From contig JAWQEG010000286.1 of NCBI GenBank assembly GCA_033782935.1, forward strand, positions 509,501 through 573,500: a stretch of 64,000 nucleotides of DNA. The letters are read 5' to 3'. Positions 11,612 through 23,465 of this stretch are shown piece after piece. This DNA comes from Petrolisthes cinctipes (taxonomy: Eukaryota; Arthropoda; Malacostraca; Decapoda; Porcellanidae). Under the pieces are notes generated by a model that had not been told where the DNA came from, made no database searches, and saw only the letters and a list, made by a program, of their open reading frames with translations. The translations under genes were made by a program, and so were the position numbers. Every line of letters begins with the position of its first letter. Position 1 is the first letter of the stretch.

Positions 11612-13957
11612 GTTTTGTGTGTATGTATAAATTGATTTGTGAACATGCTCAGATTGGAACCCCTAGGAGCCAGTGATCACATTGGCATTTCTGCGGACTT
11701 TCTATTCACCCCAAGCTCTCCGCCAATGAACAAAACCACTCCAAACTACAACAGAGGGGATTACGAGAGTTTGAGGAATGCACTTGATATTGAGTGGAAA
11801 AGGGAGCTAACAGCACAAGAGATGACAAACATCATAGAGAAAAAACATAACCGATGCTGTGAAAAACATATCCCAACAAGGAAACATCAAACTACATCGG
11901 GTGACTACACCAGAAAACCATTGTGGATGACAAGGACTGCTTATCAGAAAACAAAACGTAAGAGAAACCTTTGGATCAGATATCTGAACACTAAAGATAA
12001 CTCAGACTACCAGCAATACATCAAAGCCAGAAACGAGGCAACACATGCAAATAGAAGAGCCCGGAGGGACTTCGAATCCAAAATAGCTCAAGAATCCCGA
12101 CACAACACAAAAACATTCTGGAACTATGTCAGCAGTAGAAGGGTTGTCAAGGGCAGCATCCCAGACTTGCAGGACCCACAAGGTCAGTATGTTAAAACAG
12201 ATCAAGAAAAGGCTGAAGTCCTGAATAGACACTACAGTACAGTATTTACCCAGGAGGATACACAACACATCCCATTACTAGAACCACGGACTGACATACC
12301 AATAACAAACTTAACAATATCCGAAGACCAAGTCTTCAAGAAACTACAAGTTATGAAAACAGACAAGTCACCTGGCCCTGATGGAATACATCCACGGGTA
12401 CTCAAGGAGGTAGCTGAAGAAATCACACGACCTTTGACCATTCTCTTCAACAAGAGCATAAGTATAGGAGAAGTCCCAAAGCAATGGAAATTAGCAGTTA
12501 TAACACCAATATACAAGAAAGGCGACAAATCACTACCTGTAAACTACCGACCAATATCACTAACATCAGTAATATGTAAACTCCTTGAGATGATCATATC
12601 TGATATCATTCTGCAACACCTGAAAGAGAAACATCTGCTTACAAACCAACAACATGGCTTCCTGCCTGGGAGATCGACTGTTACCAACCTTCTGGATGCC
12701 CTTAACCAATGGACAGAAGCCTTATCACATGGACTGCTGATAGACATTTTATTCCTCGATTATGCCAAGGCATTTGACATTGTGCCGCATATGCGCCTCT
12801 TAACAAAACTTCCAGCGTATGGCATCACAGGAAATCTCAAGCAGTGAATACAAAACTTCCTGACTGGACGCAAACAATCAGTAAAGATCAACGGGGAAAT
12901 CCCAGACAGGTAATCGGTAATGGGTCCTCTTTTGTTTATACTGTTTGTGAATGACATACCAGACAACCTGCACAACCCCACATTGATGTACGCGGATGAC
13001 ACAAAGATGTTTTCCTTAAAGAAACAGAGGCTGATAATGGATCCACCAAACACCACAACGCTACAGCAGGACTTGACCCGTTTCCAAAGCTGGGCAAACA
13101 ACATGGGAATAAAACTCAATCCAACCAAATGCAAAACAATGCATCTAGGAAGATCAAACCCTCTCCAGGAGTACACAATGCTCCTAGATGACAATACTCA
13201 ACACCACATAATGACAACCACAGAGGAAAAAGACCTGGGCGTGATTGTAGATTCGGGGTTGACATTCTCTAAGCACATCCAGACCCAAGTAAATAAAGCC
13301 AATAGTGTTCTCAGAGCCATCAAGCATACATTCAAAGCTCTGGACCCCACTGCGTTCCTTTCTCTGTACAAGTCGCTAGTACGCCCAAACCTTGATTATG
13401 CATCAGTCATCTGGTCACCAAAGCTAAAGAGGGACAAAGACGCACTAGAATATGTACAACGTCGAGCCACAAGACTAGTTACAGGACTCTCAGGGAAATC
13501 TTATGAAGAAAGACTACTAACTCTAGAGCTAACAACCCTGGAGTTCCGACGACAGAGAGCAGACATGATCCAGATGTTTAAACTAGTACATGGCTTGGAG
13601 GAGCTTAACCCAGCACCTTGCAGTGAGTGTGGAAGGATGATTATACAACCTGCATTAAATGTAAACAATCGGGGTCATGACTTCAAACTCCAGATACAGC
13701 ATGAACCTGGACCGAGGGACAATTCCTTCACGCGCCATGCAACAAAGAATTGGAATCGGCTAACCCAAGACACTGTCAGTGCAAATTGTGTGAATATCTT
13801 CAAAAACCGACTGACCAAGGAATGGAAGAACAAACCAGAACGCTACCACTACCGTTTCTCATACTAATACCGACCCAAGACCGCCCACACTTAAGCCATT
13901 ACAACTACGGAAGGACTCATTACCCGAAAGGGTACCTAATGACCTTACTGAAGGTGA
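11612..13957 (+). mobile_element. LINE-C (CR1-like), 5'-truncated, unit 1
   Basis: A plus-strand non-LTR element interrupts the H2B-H2A spacer. The inverted arm near 39163-39185 keeps the uninterrupted sequence, so the insertion followed the inverted duplication. Only the end of the endonuclease (LGASDHIGI) remains at its 5' side. Boundaries are accurate to a few tens of bases; no clear target duplication was found. Confidence 0.8.
11639..13867 (+). pseudogene. LINE-C endonuclease end and reverse transcriptase, dead
   Basis: One frame holds the endonuclease C-terminus (SDH), a linker, RT fingers (KSPGPDGIHPRVLKEVAEEI, PVNYRPISLTSV), motif A (LFLDYAKAFDIV), the YADD catalytic box (LMYADDTKMF) and the C-terminal domain. 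Two in-frame stops interrupt it: TGA at 12845-12847 and TAA at 12911-12913. At the second, the GVPQG motif has been lost by a small in-frame deletion. Unit 2 has the same stops, so it was dead before the unit duplicated. Confidence 0.88.
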
Positions 13958-14616
13958 ATTAAGAGTGTTTGTGTGTAGGTATTAGTAAGTTGGGCTTTCG
14001 TAACCACACTTACTACAGATTTTATATGGCTTAATTCCCTCGAATGAATAAGCCCATATTTATGATTACCTTTGCTCTGGAATAGAATGTCGATATGCAC
14101 ACGTCTATATACCTATTGCCTACTAATATACACAATACCTTCATATTTCATACACACTAGCGCTACATTTCTTTATTGTAGTGCATAATCTTTATTTCAA
14201 CCTAATTCATTACATACACAAAAACCTTCACCTATCACATGCACTACTTATGTAATATCGTGCATATTATTTCGACGCAAATCACTCCCACTCGCATCTA
14301 CAGGAATTTTGCAAGACACACATTTGGGCGCAGAATGGTAAATAAAACCTTTATCTTTGTACCCATAATTCAATCGTGGCAAATATTAACACCGACCCTT
14401 CTTTTTCAGTTAATCTGTAATGTTCTTACTACAGATCTGTAGAGTCGGCTGCTAAGCCATGGTAATATAAGCCTTAATTAACCAGACTCGTACAAGAAGA
14501 GCTGAGTGAGAAGACGACTATTGTCGGCGACCTTACATGAAAGCCTATGTCAATAAAAGGAAATGTAATCCAATAAATAGCTTGTCTATTATCAAACTCT
14601 TTGTGAAGGCAAGTGT
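13958..14616. other. H2B-H2A spacer, distal part, unit 1
   Basis: No gene is recognised. It is homologous, in reverse complement, to 38590-39165 of the inverted arm and directly to 48095-48753. Confidence 0.55.
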
Positions 14617-14633
14617 GGCTCCATTAAGGAGCC
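14617..14633 (-). terminator. Histone 3' stem-loop of H2A, unit 1
   Basis: The minus strand reads GGCTCCTTAATGGAGCC, a 6-bp stem with a 5-nt loop, followed by ACAAAGAGTTT, a plausible downstream element. It remains intact although the promoter is broken. Confidence 0.85.
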
Positions 14634-14688
14634 GGATCTATAAGTTGGAAAGAGGAGGAAAGGAGGCTTCTGGGGACAGAGAGCAACC

Positions 14689-15060
14689 TTACTTCTTTTC
14701 GGTCTTCTTGGGCAGCAAGACAGCCTGGATATTAGGTAGAACGCCACCCTGAGCAATGGTAACGCCAGACAGGAGCTTGTTGAGCTCCTCGTCATTGCGG
14801 ATGGCCAGCTGCAAGTGACGGGGGATGATACGACTCTTCTTGTTGTCTCGGGCAGCATTGCCTGCCAGTTCCAACACCTCAGCAGCAAGGTACTCCATGA
14901 CGGCAGCCAAATAGACTGGAGCTCCTGCACCGACGCGTTCAGCGTAGTTGCCCTTACGTAGCAGTCGGTGGATTCTACCCACGGAGAATTGAAGTCCAGC
15001 CCTGCTTGAACGGGACTTTGACTTTCCCTTCACTTTGCCGCCCTTGCCGCGTCCTGACAT
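14689..15060 (-). CDS. H2A: Histone H2A with promoter split by LINE-D, unit 1
   Basis: A complete intronless 123-residue H2A with [12 protein letters not shown] tail, histone fold, the acidic-patch stretch NDEELNKLL and C-terminal PKKTEKK. It pairs with H2B. Residue 26 is Ser (QFSVGRIHR) in place of the near-invariant Pro found in H2A at 38116. Only 45 nt of its 5' UTR remain (15061-15105); the next bases are the poly(A) tail of LINE-D on the same strand. The TATA box is deleted and the CCAAT region lies 2.35 kb away at 17454. The coding frame is open but expression is doubtful. Confidence 0.95.
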   Translation of the reverse strand: MSGRGKGGKVKGKSKSRSSRAGLQFSVGRIHRLLRKGNYAERVGAGAPVYLAAVMEYLAAEVLELAGNAARDNKKSRIIPRHLQLAIRNDEELNKLLSGVTIAQGGVLPNIQAVLLPKKTEKK

Positions 15061-15105
15061 GGTAACTGAGTTGATATAGAGGTCTGTCGAAGATTAACAC
15101 AAATG

Positions 15106-17453
15106 AAATTTTTTTTTTTTTTTTTTTTTTGTAAAGTAGTAAAGGTGGGGGAAAGAAGGTTGGGGATAGAGAAAGAGTAAGCAAGAGGAAGTGAGTTTTA
15201 GTGGGAGAAAAAGAGCCGAGGCTTAACTCAGCATGCGTTGGTAGGTTGTTGGAAAAGGAAGTGGGTAGTGGACAGTTGCAATTAGGAAGGAGGATGTAGG
15301 CATGGGAAGGTGGAGTGTGGCGGCAAGGAAGGAGGAGTGGTCTGGTGGTGTGTGCTGAGGTGTTGGACTGCGAGATAGAAACGGCCAAAGTGAAGAGGAA
15401 TAAGTATGAATGAAACAATGGAAACAAATACTGAGTCATTGATGGAGCCAATGGAATGAGGGAAGGGTTTAGAGTAGGGAGTGAGCAGGCGTGTGGGAAG
15501 GATGGATTGGGGTTGTTGATTAGTGTGGGTTATGTGAGGCAGTGCGCGCATCAGTGCGTGTGTGTCTTGCCCTCCCCACTGCCTCCCTGAGTGATGAAAC
15601 ATGTCAGTCAATCAGGGAAGATTTAGGGACAGCTGGTGTTTATTGTTCGTGCTTTGAATGTTTAAATGATTGTCTGCAGAATGGCGTGTTTGTGTTTTAT
15701 CTGTAGGTGTAAGTAGGGGTGGGTGGTGGCCTGGAATCTTCATGGAAAAGGTTTGCGTACTGTCTTCTAGGTGGAGTTATGGCGTTGAGTTTGTCAATGT
15801 AGTGTTGTAGGCCGTCTGTGAGTTTGTTTATTTGTTTATCTGAAAGGTTGTGTAGGTAAGTGTTGACTGGTGACATGTTTGTGAGTGCGTGTAGTGATTC
15901 ATTTGTGGCGAAGTCCTGCCAGTGTATTTTATGTGCCCATCTGAGAGCCCTGTTCTGAATAATTTGTAGTGTTTTCTTGTGTGTGGTGGCAGTGAGTGAT
16001 AATGAGAGGGGTGAATATGAGATGAGAGGGCGTATGAGTGTTTTGTATAGGTGTAATTTTGTTTTGGTGTCTGTGTTGTAGAATCTTTGTAACCTGCCCA
16101 ACTGTAGTTTTGCTTTGGCAGCGATGCTTATTGCGTGTTTGTGCATGCGAATGTGATTGTCGATGTTTAGCCCCAGTACGGTGCAGGTATTTGAGGTTGG
16201 GATGGGAGTACGAATGTTGTCATGGGAGGGGAGGGTAAGGGGACGCGGAACTTGAGTTTTAATATTAAAGAATGTTAGTTGGGATTTGGTTGGATTAGTC
16301 CGAACACGCCAGTGTAACTCCCACTGTGAGACACTGTCAAGCTCTCTCTGTGTCTTGGTTGTCAGGGCATCAAGTGTGCCTGCCCTAGTCACGTGAGTTA
16401 CGTCATCTGCGTATTGTATTGTGAGTGAGTCAGCGTGGATCGGGTCGGGCATGTCATTTGTGTAAAGGATGTAGAGAGTGGGAGATAGGACTGAGCCCTG
16501 AGGCACACCTGCTCGCAGTGGAAAATATTCCGAGAAATTATTTTTAAACTTAATTTGCATAAATCTGTTATCAAGAAAATTACAGAGGAGTTTCTGAATT
16601 AATATGGGGAAGTTAAATTGCGTGCAGATTTTGTACTTCAGGCCCTCATGCCATACTGTGTCAAAAGCCTTCTCTGCGTCTTTGGTCACAAGTGCAATTT
16701 TGAAAGGTGGAGGTGTATGTTTGTTTATGTGTATGTAATTGGTGATTATATTTAGTGCTTGTTGTGTGGAGCGGTAGGGTCTGAAGCCAAATTGTTTTTC
16801 AGTCAGTAGTCCATCGTCTTCGAGATGTAGTCGTAGTCGTTTGTTAAGAAGTCGTTCTAGTGTTTTCCCTATTGTCTCAAGAAGGCTTATTGGTCTGTAA
16901 TTTGCAGGGTTTGTCATTTGTTTACCTGGTTTTGGGATCAAAGTAGCAGTGGCTTTTTTGTAAGCGTCAGGGAAGTAACCGGTTGCTAAACAGGCATTGA
17001 ATAATGTCGTTATGGCTTCAATTGTTTTGTCGGGGAGGTTGTGTACAAGTCTGTAACCAATGCCTGTGGCACCCGGTGCCTTTTTAGGGGCATGTCGGAG
17101 CAAGAGCTTGACTTCGTCAGTACCAAATGGGGCTGTGAGAAGGTGTTCTGGGTCTAATGTATGCAAGTGTATAGGTGTGTCGGGCTGAATCGTGAGTGGC
17201 ATATTTTGTATATGTTGGTTAATGTTGTTTACATGTTGAGTGATAGTTGGAGCGGGTGGGTGTGGTGTGTGAATGTTTTCCCAGTATGATTTAAATGCAT
17301 GTGTAATCTCCACGGGGTCTGTAATGGCTCGGTTGTTGATAATCAGGCGGTGAGTGTGTTCCCTGGGGACACCCATCAGCCGCCCGATCCGGCACCAGAA
17401 CTCCCGTGGAGTTTTAATTCTGTGAGATTCAGCCTCTTTAATTAAGTGTGTCC
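15106..17453 (-). mobile_element. LINE-D (Jockey-like) inserted in the H2A promoter, unit 1
   Basis: A minus-strand element with a 3' poly(A) tail (T-run 15109-15130), a 3' UTR of about 570 bp and a partial ORF2. Its tail abuts the H2A 5' UTR. At the other end H2A promoter sequence resumes at 17454. Compared with the intact promoter at 37951-38115, about 94 bp (37978-38071) including the TATA box are missing. The unit 2 copy extends about 1.2 kb farther 5'. Confidence 0.85.
15697..17453 (-). pseudogene. LINE-D ORF2, 5'-truncated (RT domain)
   Basis: The open frame lacks the endonuclease and begins in the linker. Visible RT motifs are KKAPGATGIGYRLV, NPANYRPISLLETIGKTLER, KDAEKAFDTVWHEGL (motif A), AGVPQGSVLSPTLY and the catalytic IQYADDVTH. 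A C-terminal IIQNRALRWAHKI region follows. The frame is uninterrupted to 15697, but without an endonuclease or 5' end the copy is not autonomous. Confidence 0.85.
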
Positions 17454-17572
17454 TTTTGACTAATCAAGGAGGAGCGCGGGTGTCGGACGGTGTCTCGTGA
17501 TCCTCTCGCTCCATTGAAAGAAACAACTTAGCATTTGTATAAAAAAAAAAATCAGTTTTTGTGAAATGTTTT
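17454..17572 (-). promoter_or_regulatory. Displaced distal H2A promoter, unit 1
   Basis: On the minus strand this matches the H2A upstream region (37880-37977), including the GGAGCGAGAGGATCACGAGA stretch. The CCAAT position is mutated (ACTAAT at 17459-17464). It is separated from its H2A at 14689 by LINE-D. No equivalent exists beside LINE-D in unit 2. Confidence 0.8.
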
Positions 17573-17775
17573 TCATTGTTTATGATTTTTCCAAATAGTT
17601 TTCCGGTTTCTTCTAATATAGATATTTGTCTGTAGTTAATGATTGCTTTATTGTCCTTTCCTTCCTTAGGGATGAAAATCATTTATGTCTTTTTTAGTTC
17701 ATCAGGAAAGTATCCTGCTGATAATGACGCATAATATATGTTTAGTAGTTTATCAATCTCTTTTTCTGGTAGATT
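17573..17775 (-). mobile_element. LINE-A RT fragment, minus strand, unit 1
   Basis: This matches the LINE-A RT segment at 3430-3630 (KTKMIFIPKEGKDNKAIINY region) in the same orientation. It joins a plus-strand LINE-A copy head-to-head at about 17775. Confidence 0.75.
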
Positions 17776-19317
17776 CAACAACAAAAACACGACATTAGTA
17801 ACAACAATACAGTAGGAAACTCTCTCTATACAATAATAAATTCGGGTAAAATAATTCATTTAGGTCCAAACTTTAAAACTTTTATTTGACACAAAAGCTT
17901 AAAATTTCCAGACAGAGTGTTTTGCAATAAATTTTTTTTCTTAAATCTGCAGCAAGGACCATTGACACCAAGTGACCATGTTCCCATTATAATGAGATTG
18001 TCTACCAGCCCCAATACAAGAAAGATACAAGATGACAAATGCTAATTGGACAGGATACAACGCAGATCTAGAATAATTAATACCTATTAACTTAAATAAC
18101 AAAAATATAGAGGAAATAGACAAGGAACTCGAATATTTTCTCGAGGAAATAATAAAAGCAATGAAAAACAACATACCTATGACAAAATACAAAACTTTAC
18201 CCCACCCACCTATTAATGAAGAAATCAGATATATTCAAACACAGTTTAATTAATTATCTTCACTAGAACTGAGGAATGGAACAGAATGACAGAGAACATA
18301 AATGAAGCTGAGGATTCTAAAACCTTCTAGAAACAAATACCAATTAGAAGGGAAAGAAAAAAACATAACTCCTTATGTAAAAGATACAAATGGAAACAAG
18401 ATTTACGAAGATGACAAAAAGGAAAAAGCATTCAGAAATATTTGGTATTGAAAATCACTGAAATAATGAAAATTTTGACGAAGAACATGAAAATACTATT
18501 AATGAATGGATGCAAGACAAAATTAATGATATAACTCCAACAGAATTAATTAACTTAGACAGAATACCAAATGAAGATAAAATTACTGAGAGAGAACTAC
18601 TACACAACTTGAGAAAATTCAAAGAAAAAACACCAGGGCTAACAAAGACCACTAAAAATGTACTAATGAATCTGCCACAACAAGGAATTGATACATTATT
18701 AAAAATAAATAATGCTTCATAATCAGCTGGATACTTTCCAGACGATCTAAAAAAGACCTAAATGATTTTCATCCCTAAAGCAGGAAAAGATAGCAAAGAA
18801 ATAATGAATTATAGACCGATTTTCTTAGTGGAAGTGACTGAAAAATTATTTGAGAAAATTATCAACAGTAGATTACTTACATATTTAGAAAATAATAACA
18901 TACTTAACAACAGACAGCATGGGTTCAGAAAAAAACAGGAACACACACAGTTTTAGCAATTGTAACAGACACTGTAGTAAGAGCAAAAGCAAATAATGAC
19001 CAAGTGAACCTAATACTAAGAGACATTAAAAAAGCATTCGATAAGGTCTGACATATAGGATTAAAATATAAGATATTAAGGACAACATTACCATCATACA
19101 TGAAACATACTATGTGATAACTTAACTGACAGACAAATATACATCCAAATAGGACAGTACTTAGGTCCACCATTTGAAATAGAGAGTGGAGTTCCTCAAA
19201 GAGGAATTAAGTCTGTCACCAACATTATTTATATTTTATAGAGCAGACATGCCACAACCTACACCATATAGTGAATACATTGTATTTGCAGATGATGTCA
19301 CACAGATTGTGACATCA
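17776..19317 (+). mobile_element. LINE-A, plus strand, decayed, unit 1
   Basis: Plus-strand LINE-A covering the endonuclease end (TPSDHVPII near 17967), linker and RT. Surviving frames are 18510-18722 (MQDKINDITPTELINLDRIP) and 18762-18956 (MIFIPKAGKDSKEIMNYRPI). A VFADDVTQI box remains near 19287. Several stops and frameshifts break it. It ends where repeat R1 begins. The unit 2 partner is 52996-54539. Confidence 0.75.
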
Positions 19318-19412
19318 TTTATTTACTTAGAAATACAGGAAACTCCTGATTAAACACACACACACATTTACGCACTCATATTGAAATACATCATACTGGA
19401 CAACAGTCAGTG
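19318..19412 (+). repeat. Repeat R1, left half split by the MULE, unit 1
   Basis: This is the reverse complement of about 4727-4850. It stops at CAGTCAGTG (19404-19412), the 9-bp target duplication of the MULE; the other half continues at 26162. Confidence 0.8.
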
Positions 19413-19419
19413 GAATGTA

Positions 19420-19745
19420 GTTATAACGTTATGGGACGTTATCACCCAGGATGATTGAAGACTCACTGTGCAGTACAAGGTAGTTTATTGGTAAGTAACA
19501 CTTGGTAGGAGGTTGTGGTGAATCAAGCAAGGTGGTGTGTGAGTGAGTTGGGTTGAGAATAGCGAGGGAGGTGGACAGATGTTTGCGTGTGCGTGGTGAG
19601 GAGTTAACTGAGTGGGGAAGCCGGGCAGCGGCTTGGCCGAGCACCTGTCTGAAGGTGTCTTGGCGGGAAAATGGCTGGGGCAAGTAACGATCGAGAAGCG
19701 CCTAGTGTGTGGTTAGTCTGTGTAAAGCTTGCTTGATTCACTACA
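19420..19745 (-). repeat. Gypsy 3' LTR, unit 1
   Basis: On the minus strand it starts TGTAGTGAATC and ends ACGTTATAAC. It is 326 bp and closely matches the LTRs at 54641-54966 and 61093-61418. A G-rich polypurine tract (minus-strand GGGGGGAGGGGGG) lies just upstream in element orientation at about 19749-19761. Confidence 0.85.
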
Positions 19746-19867
19746 GTACCCCCCCTCCCCCCAAAAAACGAATTTTGAGAGGAGTAAGGATACTAAAAAT
19801 AATTACAAATGGTACACATGTGAGGAATGGCCTCACTAAAGAAAAAAACAACACATATATACATATA

Positions 19868-21949
19868 TTACAATGGGGACAACCTGGAAACATATTCATG
19901 AGCCATGCTTGATGGGTAGTGTTGCACAAAAGAGTACGTGTGAGGTGTGGATTGTCGTATGGGCGAGAAAGGTAAGTAGGTGCAAGATGTGTGAGGCTGG
20001 TTGTCGAGTAGGTGCATGTCTGTGTTGGCTAGCATGGATATATATTTATGGGGTCGCTTTATGGTACGTCCTGTGCGTGTAGTAAACCCTACAGGTACCA
20101 TGTCTGGCTTGTTCTCCCGTGGCAATATCTGTGGTGGTGGTGGTGTGACTGGGCGTGTAGGTGTCCGTGGCCGGCCGTGGGGGCTGACAGGACGAGGGGG
20201 AGTGGCAGGTACGACATGAATAATAGGAGGCTGGTCCTGGGGGAGATTAAGAGGGATTACACATATAGAATCATTTGGTAGAGGGTCGGCAGGCGTGGGG
20301 GATGGGTTGAGTGAGGCAGGTTCAGGTATGGGATTAAGCGGGGGTGCGGGTGGGGGTGTAGGTGAGGCAGGTTCAGGTAATGTAGGAGGGGTAGGTACGT
20401 TAGGGGGTGTAGGTGGTGAAGGATGGATAACGGTTGCATAATGGTCGGGGGGTTTAGGTGTCCCTACGATTGATGGTGTGTGAGTGGTGGTTGATGGTTG
20501 TGATTGTGATGTGTGAGTGGAGGTTGATGGTTGTGGTTGTACGTGTGTTGGTTGTGGGGAGTATTCCTGGGTAGTAGTGTGGGGGGTTCGTGATGGTGAA
20601 GGAGGGGGGAAGGTGCGAGTGTGTGGTGCACCAGTGTGTGCCGGTTGGGGTGGAGGTGGGGGTGTTGGTGTAGTATTGTGTGCGTTGGGTCGGTGGTATG
20701 ATGATAATGGTGGTGGTGAGGGTATGCCTGTGTGTGGAATGTTGTGTGTGTTATACCATTGTTGGTACGCTGTGATGTGAGGCTGTGTGTGCGTGAGTGG
20801 GGTAGGCATAGTAGAGGTTGGCAGCAGAGGGCGCCTTGGCTGCGTGACGTCATGGTGAGGTGGTGGTGGACGTGTGTCCTGCTGCTGCTGTTGATGTTAG
20901 TCAGACTGTGTCACCGCCGGTTTCACGCGTTGCCAGGAAGTCCTGTATGGTTTCCCCCCGATCTGTAGCGTTACTGTCGCCTCGTCCATCTTGATGACCC
21001 TATATGGTCCAGTGTACGGGTGCTGCAGGGGGGTCCTGTGCGCATCTGTCCTGAGGAACAGTTGTTCTGCCCTGCGGAGTAGTGGGTGTTCATAGGTGGG
21101 GTGGTGTGACTGTTGTCTTGTTGGTGTTGCCATGATCCTCTTCAGAGCTGGGAGAAAAGATAGGTTGGAGTATTCTGCCGTTAGGTCTACCACTTGGCTG
21201 GGCAACCTCAAATCCTCCCCGAACGTCAATTCCGCAGGTGAGTGGTTCAGGTCCTCCTTGACCGTCGACCTGATGGTCAGCAGGATGAGAGGCAGTGCAT
21301 CCACCCACTGTTCAGGCTGTACCGCCCTGAATGCCTCCTTCAGCCGGCGGTGGAACCTCTCGACCATACCGTTGCTGCAGGGGTGATAGGCAGTGGTCCT
21401 GTTCCTGCATGTCCCCAGGAACTCTAGCATTTCTTTCCACGCCCTTGACTCGAACTGAGTCCCCTGGTCCATGACGATGCACGCCGGAGGGCCGAAGTTA
21501 GCCACCCAGTCCTGGAGAAAGTGTCTTGCCGTTCCTTCTGCTGTGATGTCAGTCATGGGGGCAGCCGTGCACCATCTTGTCGTACGGTCGACGCATGTGA
21601 GTAGGTATCTGTATCTCCGTGATGTAGGGAGTGGTTCCACGATGTCTACATGTACCGTGTGGAACCTTGAAGTGGGTGTTGGGAAGTCATGTATCGGTGG
21701 GCGTGTGTGTCTACCAATTTTGGAGCGTTGGCATGCCGTACATTCTGACATCCACTCCTTGATTTGCCTCCTCATGCTTGGCCAGACTGCACGACGCGTG
21801 ATTAACCTCTGGGAACCAGCGACCCCTGGGTGGTTGAGGTTGTGGAAGTGGAGGAATGTGGTTCTCCTGAATGGGGCCGGAATGTATGGTCTAGGAGGGC
21901 CACATGAGACGTCGCACCACACTCTTACGTTGGGCTCGGCTGCTGTCAC
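19868..21949 (-). pseudogene. Gypsy integrase with proline-rich C-terminal extension, unit 1
   Basis: Frame 21949-20897 encodes integrase: an HHCC zinc-binding domain (H36, H40, C70, C73 from its first Met) and a DDE core with D102, D161 and E197. A TAA at 20897-20899 (CAA in unit 2) splits off a C-terminal extension of about 340 residues, proline- and threonine-rich, with a TRTGRTIKRPHKY motif near its end (frame 20809-19868). A second TAA separates it upstream from RNase H in both units. Confidence 0.88.
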
Positions 21950-22006
21950 TTCCTCCTGCTTCAGACCTGTGTTGCCTTGCAGTAGTTGCTGTAGTTCCTC
22001 GTCTGT

Positions 22007-23224
22007 TTATTGGGCTGCAGCTATTTGTTTGATGTCGAAGGGATGGCCTAGGTGGACTGCCATGACCGTCTGTGTCTGAGGTGTAGCCCGGGATAATGCG
22101 TCAGCCACAGCGTTGTCCTCACCCTTTACGTGCCTTATATCGGTGGTGTATTCTGATATGTATGCCAAGTGATGGGTGACTCTTGGTGACCAGTTTGTCC
22201 CCAGCTGCTTCATGGCAGTCGTGAGTGGCTTATGATCCGTTCTGATGTGGAATTGCCGTCCCTCAAGGAAGTGGCCGAAGTGACGTACTGCCTCGTACAT
22301 TGCCACGAGCTCCCTGTCAAAAGCACTGTATTTCTTCTGTGGTGGGTCGAGATGCTTGCTGAAGAACGCTATTGGGTGTAACGTCCCCTCGACGTCTTGT
22401 TGCAATACTGCCCCAATGGCGTCCGCTGATGCATCAGTGTAAACGGAGGTAGGTGCGTGGGGCGTGGGGTAGGCTAGCAAGGTAGTGCTGGCGAGCCTGC
22501 TATTGATGCTGGTGAATGCCGCCATTGCCTCGTCATTCCAACTCAGTTTCTTCTGCAAACTCTTTTTTAATCTTTTGATTAGGTCATGTAGTGGAGATAG
22601 TGCTTCTGCAGCGTGAGGGACAAACCGATGATAGTAGTTCAATATCCCCTGGAACTCTCTCATCTTCCTGGCGGTGTTGGGTGGGGGAAAGTCCCTGATG
22701 GCTTCGACCTTCTGTGGTAGTGGCGTGATTCCCTGTGACGTCACCCTATGGCCCAGGAAGTCTACTGTATCAGCCCCCACCACACACTTTGATGGGTGAA
22801 TCTTCAGTCCATATTCCTGTAATTTATTGAAGAGCTGTCGAAGGTGTTGGGCATGATTGTCATGGTCACTGGATGCCACTAGGATGTCGTCGATGTATAC
22901 CACCACGAAGTCCAAGCCCCTGACTACCCTATCCATGAACCGCTGGAAGGTTTGGGCAGCATTTCTCAGGCCAAAGTTCATGGCAGGGAATTCGAATAAG
23001 CCGAAGGGAGTGGTAATGGCAGTCTTTTTAATATCTTCCTCTGCTACGGGAATCTGGTGGAAGGCGTGGACTAGGTCGATCTTCGAGAAAACCGTACACC
23101 CCTGGAGCTTGGAGTGGAAATCCAGGACATGGGGTATGGGGTAACGGTCTGGTGTCGTTACGGCATTGAGTACACGGTAGTCACCGCATGCCCTCCATTC
23201 GCCTTCCTGTGCTTTGGGCACCAT
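22007..23224 (-). pseudogene. Gypsy RT and RNase H, 5'-truncated, unit 1
   Basis: A 405-residue open frame carries the Ty3/Gypsy RT ([15 protein letters not shown], catalytic [10 protein letters not shown]) and RNase H ([24 protein letters not shown]). It ends at TAA 22007-22009, in frame with the downstream integrase. The protease end has been lost by the 2.72-kb deletion, so the frame starts inside the RT fingers. Confidence 0.88.
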
Positions 23225-23272
23225 ATAGAGTGGAGATGACCATGCACTGTCTGATGGACAAGCTATCCCTTG

Positions 23273-23465
23273 TTGAGAGTAGCGAGGGAGGTGGACAGAT
23301 GTTCGCGTGTGCGTGGTGAGGAGTCAACTGAGTGGGGAAGCCGGGCAGCGGCTTGGCCAAGCACCTGTCTGAAGGTGTCTTGGCGGGAAAATGGCTGGGG
23401 CAAGTAACGATCGAGAAGCGCCTAGTGTGTGGTTAGTCTGTGTAATGCTTGCTTGATTCACTACA
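23273..23465 (-). repeat. Gypsy 5' LTR remnant, unit 1
   Basis: The distal 193 bp of the LTR remain, matching 61226-61418. The boundary at 23273 is the internal-deletion junction with RT sequence. Confidence 0.85.

Larger units (their letters stand above)
19420..23465 (-). mobile_element. CsRn1-type Ty3/Gypsy retrotransposon, internally deleted, unit 1
   Basis: A minus-strand LTR element with a 326-bp 3' LTR (19420-19745), polypurine tract, integrase and RT-RNase H regions and a partial 5' LTR (23273-23465). Compared with unit 2 it lacks 2,720 bp (58509-61228 there), covering gag, protease, primer-binding site and part of the 5' LTR. GTTG microhomology lies at the junction. It cannot be autonomous. 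Confidence 0.9.

Noticed and set aside
19741..20968. Gly/Trp/Val-rich plus-strand frames
   Set aside because: Shadows of the Pro/Thr-rich integrase extension on the minus strand.
21471..22079. 202-residue plus-strand frame (also 56704-57312)
   Set aside because: Antisense to Gypsy integrase and RNase H; no recognisable motif.
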